DNA of 9,162 bases. It comes from H111-94 sp034436045 (lineage in GTDB: Bacteria; Chloroflexota; Ktedonobacteria; Ktedonobacterales; Ktedonobacteraceae). Both the position numbers and the translations under genes were made by a program. The notes beneath the pieces are model-generated. The model made no database searches. It saw nothing but the letters and a program-made list of their open reading frames with translations, and had not been told where the DNA came from. Location of the stretch: assembly GCA_034436045.1 (NCBI GenBank), contig DAOTVZ010000219.1, positions 1 to 9,162 of the forward strand, in the 5' to 3' direction. This document shows positions 6,161 to 9,162 of the stretch, one piece after another (positions within the stretch are counted from its first letter, which is position 1; the number at the start of each line of letters is the position of its first letter).

Positions 6161-7690
6161 CTAGGCACCCATTCTCGGTCGATACTGAATCGCTTCGGCC
6201 ACGTGATTGGCAAGGATCAGGTCGCTTTCGGCCAGGTCGGCAATCGTGCGTGCCAGTTTCAGGACGCGGTGAAAGGCGCGCGCGGAGAGATGCAACTGCT
6301 GCATAGCAGCCTTCAAAAGTTTCTCGGCTGAGGCATCAGCGTCGCAGAAGGCACGCACCTCGGCTGGCCCCATCTCGGCATTACAAGTTAATTTTGTGCC
6401 CTTGAAACGCGCCAATTGCCGGTCACGCGCCGCCTGGACACGCTTGCGAATAACCTCCGAAGTCTCCACATTGCGCTTGTCGGCCAGTTTCTCATAATCG
6501 ACGCGCGGCACCTCGACATGGATATCAATGCGATCCAGCAACGGGCCACTGATACGCTTCTGGTAACGCGCAATCGCCGTCGCCGAGCAGTGACACTCAC
6601 GCACCGGGTCGCCGTAATAGCCACAGGGACAGGGATTCATACTGGCAACCAGCATAAAATTAGCCGGATAGGTAATTGTGCCCTGCGCGCGCGAAATGGT
6701 GACTATCTTATCTTCCAGCGGCTGGCGCAACACCTCTAGCACGCTCTGCCCAAACTCCGGCAACTCATCGAGGAACAACACCCCACGATGAGCCAGGCTG
6801 ATTTCACCGGGACGCGGAATACGTCCGCCACCTACCAGGCCCGCGTGGCTGGTCGTATGATGCGGCGAACGGAATGGACGTTGCAAGATCAATGGTACGT
6901 CGGTCGGTAGCATCCCACTTACACTATATATCTTCGTGACATCTAATGCCTCTTCTACACTCATACGAGGCAAAATGGAGGGAGTGGTACGCGCTAACAG
7001 CGTTTTGCCAGAACCAGGGGGGCCGCTCATCAAAATATTATGGCCGCCACTGGCGGCGACTTCTAAAGCGCGCTTCACATGTTCCTGACCACGCACCGAG
7101 GCCATATCGTGCGTATAGCTGACATCCTTGACATGTTCTAACAGGTGCGGGTCGCGCGTATACGGCTCAATCCTCCGTTCCTCGTTCAGATGTGCGACCA
7201 GTTGTCCCAACGTCTCGACAGGATAGATCATCACACCCTCGATCAGCGTGGCCTCAACGGCATCGGCAGCGGGAACGAAGACGGCCTTCACCTGCTTCTC
7301 ACGGGCCAGCGCGACCATCGGTAAGATGCCGTTGGTATGGCGCACACTGCCGTCCAGTGAGAGTTCGCCTAAAAAGAGATACTCTTCAATCTGCTGATCA
7401 GGCGTAATCTGGCCCGATGCCAGCAAGAGTGCTATGGCGATAGGAAGATCATAGGCCGGCCCCTCTTTGCGCAAGTCGGCGGGAGCCAGGTTTACGGTAA
7501 TGTGTTTGAAGGGGAAAAGACAACCACTGTTCTTAATCGCCGCTTTGACGCGCTCTTTCGCTTCGTTGACGGCGGCATCGGGGAGACCAACAATGATAAA
7601 CGCTGCCAGTCCATTGGAGATATCCACCTCTACTTCAATTAAAGCTCCATCAAGGCCGATGACCGCGCAGCTTCGCACCATAGACAACAT
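6161..7690 (-). CDS. comM: ComM/YifB-type AAA+ ATPase (Mg-chelatase-like)
   Basis: In characterised bacteria ComM is a hexameric helicase that drives branch migration when transformed DNA is integrated. The 509-residue length matches the family. Residues 1-170 form the N-terminal Lon-protease-like (ChlI) domain, starting CAVIGLDG and containing IIVGLPDAAV (32-41) and GELSLDG (108-114). The AAA+ core follows: VRGQEHVKRALE (199-210), Walker A GPPGSGKT (223-230), Walker B VLFLDE (304-309), sensor-1 region SMNPCPCGYYG (350-360) and an arginine in LLDRIDIHVEV (R387). Cys 354, 356, 366 and 368 form a CxC-x9-CxC pattern that could bind zinc. The C-terminal domain carries SARAFHRVLKLARTIADL (469-486) and YRP near the end. 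GAGGAGG (7707-7701) lies ten bases before the ATG at 7690. A second ATG three codons later is too far from it. No other competence gene is in the window. Confidence 0.93.
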   Translation of the reverse strand: MLSMVRSCAVIGLDGALIEVEVDISNGLAAFIIVGLPDAAVNEAKERVKAAIKNSGCLFPFKHITVNLAPADLRKEGPAYDLPIAIALLLASGQITPDQQIEEYLFLGELSLDGSVRHTNGILPMVALAREKQVKAVFVPAADAVEATLIEGVMIYPVETLGQLVAHLNEERRIEPYTRDPHLLEHVKDVSYTHDMASVRGQEHVKRALEVAASGGHNILMSGPPGSGKTLLARTTPSILPRMSVEEALDVTKIYSVSGMLPTDVPLILQRPFRSPHHTTSHAGLVGGGRIPRPGEISLAHRGVLFLDELPEFGQSVLEVLRQPLEDKIVTISRAQGTITYPANFMLVASMNPCPCGYYGDPVRECHCSATAIARYQKRISGPLLDRIDIHVEVPRVDYEKLADKRNVETSEVIRKRVQAARDRQLARFKGTKLTCNAEMGPAEVRAFCDADASAEKLLKAAMQQLHLSARAFHRVLKLARTIADLAESDLILANHVAEAIQYRPRMGA

Positions 7691-7716
7691 AGACCGCTAT
7701 CCTCCTCAACAATAGA

Positions 7717-7726
7717 TATGCGCATA
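7717..7726. promoter_or_regulatory. palindrome over the predicted comM start site
   Basis: TATGCGCATA is a perfect 10-bp palindrome. It touches the last base of the predicted -10 box and covers the expected transcription start, a position where a bound repressor would block initiation. Symmetry does not extend outward. The binding protein is unknown. Confidence 0.3.
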
Positions 7727-7754
7727 CTATACATGAAGGCACGTTGAAATGCAA
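7726..7754 (-). promoter_or_regulatory. candidate sigma-70-type promoter of comM
   Basis: On the - strand, TTGCAT (7754-7749) and TATAGT (7731-7726) are separated by exactly 17 bases. The -10 matches TATAAT at five of six positions; the -35 keeps only the leading TTG. Transcription would start near 7719, giving a leader of about 28 bases with the GAGGAGG site inside it. This implies that comM can be transcribed apart from the membrane-protein gene upstream of it. The 115-bp gap (7691-7805) otherwise holds the two palindromes listed separately. Confidence 0.5.
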
Positions 7755-7755
7755 G

Positions 7756-7765
7756 ATAGTACTAT
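7756..7765. promoter_or_regulatory. palindrome upstream of the predicted comM -35 box
   Basis: ATAGTACTAT is a perfect 10-bp palindrome starting one base beyond the predicted -35 element, on its upstream side. An activator or repressor could bind there. It shares no obvious sequence with the palindrome at 7717-7726 apart from being AT-edged, so the two would likely serve different proteins, if any. Confidence 0.25.
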
Positions 7766-7805
7766 TGGTCAAGTGTCATCCTGGTAACTTCTTATAAAGC
7801 TGGCC

Positions 7806-9053
7806 TCAGCGTTCTTGCCAGTACCAGATATCGCCAAAAGCCGTGCCCAGCCATGTCGCGCCCAGGCTCATCAGCAGCACCAGAGGAACTACCAGGAGCA
7901 GACTCTGCCCGCCCGGTGTCAATACGGTCGTTACATCGGTGGGCAAAGGCAACGCTGGCACAAGATGCATCAGCAGGGCAACGATGGTAGAGGGGCCAAG
8001 CCAGGCTGGAAAAGCCACACAGAGACCGACCAGCCAGATGTTATGCAGGCCATTTTGCTCAAAATCCTTCGCATCGCGCCGCCGCTGCCGGTACGCTACC
8101 GCATCAATCAATAGACCGGCAATCACGAAGAGCCAGGGCACCAGCACAATCGTGACATTCAACACGGGCGCTCCTGCCGAGGGACGGAAGATCATGCCCA
8201 GGTTATCAACCGCCCACCAGAGGCCAGTAATGACAAAACTCTGGGTAAAAAGCGAAAGCAGGCAGATAATCAGCGCGGTAAGCGTGGCCGCACCGGGTTT
8301 GCGCGTCACCTGCACCGCACTGACAAGGAAAACGCCACCCGCCAGTGCCAGCACCAGGGGATAGGTGATCAATTGCAGCGAACCAATGGGAATAGCCGTG
8401 AAAGCTGTTAATGCAGGTAAAGCCAACTCGACCGTACCAGCAAACAAAATCAGGCACGTCCACTCCATGCCACTCAATCCTAACCAGCGATGTAGTGGGC
8501 GACCCGAACGTCGATCATAGTTGATCTCAGCAGCCACAGCATACACAATGCCAATGCCCGCCATCAGACCGCCAAACGTTCCCATCAGATGAAAGGGTGC
8601 CCAGAGGGTCACATCAATGCCGTATAGCTCATGCCAGTAGTTGTCGAAAGGAGCCGCTATCAAGTCGGTCAACGCCCCAAAACCGAGCAGGATAAAGCCG
8701 AGGGGAGCATGGAAATAGTGCAAGACGCTCACTGTCGTGCTATCATCCACACCAGGGGCACGATGCCAGTAGCGTACCGTCTCCAGTAACACAACCAGAA
8801 GCGCGATTACTCCGGCGGCTCCAACTCCTGAGTAGATTAACATATGTGGTGGAATCCAGAACTGGTCACGTCCAAGATAGTCATGCCAGCGCCTATCCCA
8901 TGCCAGACCCAGCTCGGCCTGAAGGAGTAGATAGAGCATAATCCAGATGCTGATGCGTCGAAAACGCCGTTCAGCGAAGGTCGCTTGCCAATTAGAGGAA
9001 ACCTGAGCAGATGCCGTTTTAGTACCACCCTCATGCACAGTCGATTGTGACAT
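7806..9053 (-). CDS. polytopic membrane protein with duplicated D..WH...G.D..W.P.H motif
   Basis: I do not recognise a named family. The 415-residue protein (from the ATG at 9053) has a polar N-terminus of about 33 residues and then roughly ten hydrophobic segments, so it should sit in the cytoplasmic membrane. A His-rich motif occurs twice. The first copy has D53, W56-H57, G61, D63, W66, P68 and H70. The second has D137, W140-H141, G145, D147, W151, P153 and H155. This repeat suggests duplicated halves and possible metal or heme ligation, which is inference. The start at 9053 is preceded at seven bases by AAAAGGA (9067-9061). A longer start at 9104 adds 17 residues (MFACCRRHDD...) and also has AAGGA seven bases upstream. 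I prefer 9053 because the extra segment is cysteine- and charge-rich and looks unlike a membrane-protein N-terminus. The stop lies 115 bp before comM on the same strand. Confidence 0.8.
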   Translation of the reverse strand: MSQSTVHEGGTKTASAQVSSNWQATFAERRFRRISIWIMLYLLLQAELGLAWDRRWHDYLGRDQFWIPPHMLIYSGVGAAGVIALLVVLLETVRYWHRAPGVDDSTTVSVLHYFHAPLGFILLGFGALTDLIAAPFDNYWHELYGIDVTLWAPFHLMGTFGGLMAGIGIVYAVAAEINYDRRSGRPLHRWLGLSGMEWTCLILFAGTVELALPALTAFTAIPIGSLQLITYPLVLALAGGVFLVSAVQVTRKPGAATLTALIICLLSLFTQSFVITGLWWAVDNLGMIFRPSAGAPVLNVTIVLVPWLFVIAGLLIDAVAYRQRRRDAKDFEQNGLHNIWLVGLCVAFPAWLGPSTIVALLMHLVPALPLPTDVTTVLTPGGQSLLLVVPLVLLMSLGATWLGTAFGDIWYWQER

Positions 9054-9075
9054 ATGTGAATCCTTTTCCAGACTA

Positions 9076-9090
9076 TCGTCGTGCCGACGA
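9076..9090 (-). promoter_or_regulatory. small hairpin in the 5' region of the membrane-protein gene
   Basis: TCGTCG (9076-9081) and CGACGA (9085-9090) form a perfect 6-bp stem around a three-base loop, eight bases upstream of the AAAAGGA ribosome site for the start at 9053. If translation starts at 9053 this is untranslated leader structure. If it starts at 9104 the hairpin is coding. The remaining upstream bases (9105-9162) contain a purine tract on the - strand (9122-9144) and TTGACC (9157-9152), but no matching -10 at proper spacing. Confidence 0.25.
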
Positions 9091-9162
9091 CAGCAAGCAA
9101 ACATCCGGCATTCCTTGCATATCCCTCCCTCTATCCCCCTCTCTATTGTACGGTCAATCTCC

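Noticed and set aside
4664..7739. Recurring ACATGAAGG in three intergenic gaps (near 4664, 6104 and 7731)
   Set aside because: It is only nine bases and the flanks differ; in the second case it is part of the terminator stem. Chance is the simplest explanation.
7799..7810. Terminator at the end of the membrane-protein gene
   Set aside because: GCTG/CAGC with a four-base loop followed by TTTAT is too weak a stem to support a call.
7843..8364. 173-codon open frame on the plus strand inside the membrane-protein gene
   Set aside because: It is antisense to a convincing polytopic membrane protein; the Ser/Arg/Thr-rich product is typical of a shadow frame.
9054..9104. Upstream start of the membrane protein at 9104
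   Set aside because: It has a usable ribosome site, but the added residues look non-native and the 9053 start has an equally placed site. It is kept as an alternative, not excluded.

Overview
The window reads as an ordinary bacterial chromosomal segment of roughly balanced, slightly GC-rich composition, with densely packed genes and clear Shine-Dalgarno sites. It carries a sugar-import operon on the + strand and two genes on the - strand that converge on it. The gene set fits a Gram-positive-like or monoderm bacterium of the Ktedonobacter type (Chloroflexota), or possibly an actinobacterium. Clues are a twin-arginine lipoprotein sugar-binding protein and a CUT1 ABC transporter without its own ATPase gene. 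This placement is inference from gene style; no rRNA or other marker gene is present.

Positions 5-6089 (+ strand) hold a LacI-family regulator, an extracellular sugar-binding lipoprotein, two MalF/MalG-type permeases and a GH5 glycoside hydrolase with no signal peptide. Together they look like a regulated unit for importing a beta-linked oligosaccharide and cleaving it in the cytoplasm. The regulator probably senses the imported sugar or its product. A 10-bp palindrome with the LacI-family CG centre lies between the regulator gene and the binding-protein gene. The 213-bp gap between the binding-protein and first permease genes holds a strong compound stem-loop. It also holds a short TTG-initiated reading frame whose stop codon overlaps the permease ribosome binding site. 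These could set the usual excess of binding protein over permease.

Positions 6090-6160 form the convergence zone, with a hairpin that reads as an intrinsic terminator on the - strand.

Positions 6161-7690 (- strand) encode a full-length ComM-type AAA+ ATPase (YifB/Mg-chelatase-like), a helicase that supports natural transformation in characterised species. It has a plausible sigma-70-type promoter flanked by two palindromes.

Positions 7806-9053 (- strand; a longer start at 9104 is possible) encode an unrecognised polytopic membrane protein. It contains a duplicated D..WH...G.D..W.P.H motif and is the least explained element here.

I saw no mobile element, CRISPR array, tRNA or rRNA, and nothing that amounts to a clearly new system. 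The most interesting items are the duplicated-motif membrane protein and the structured gap upstream of the first permease gene.
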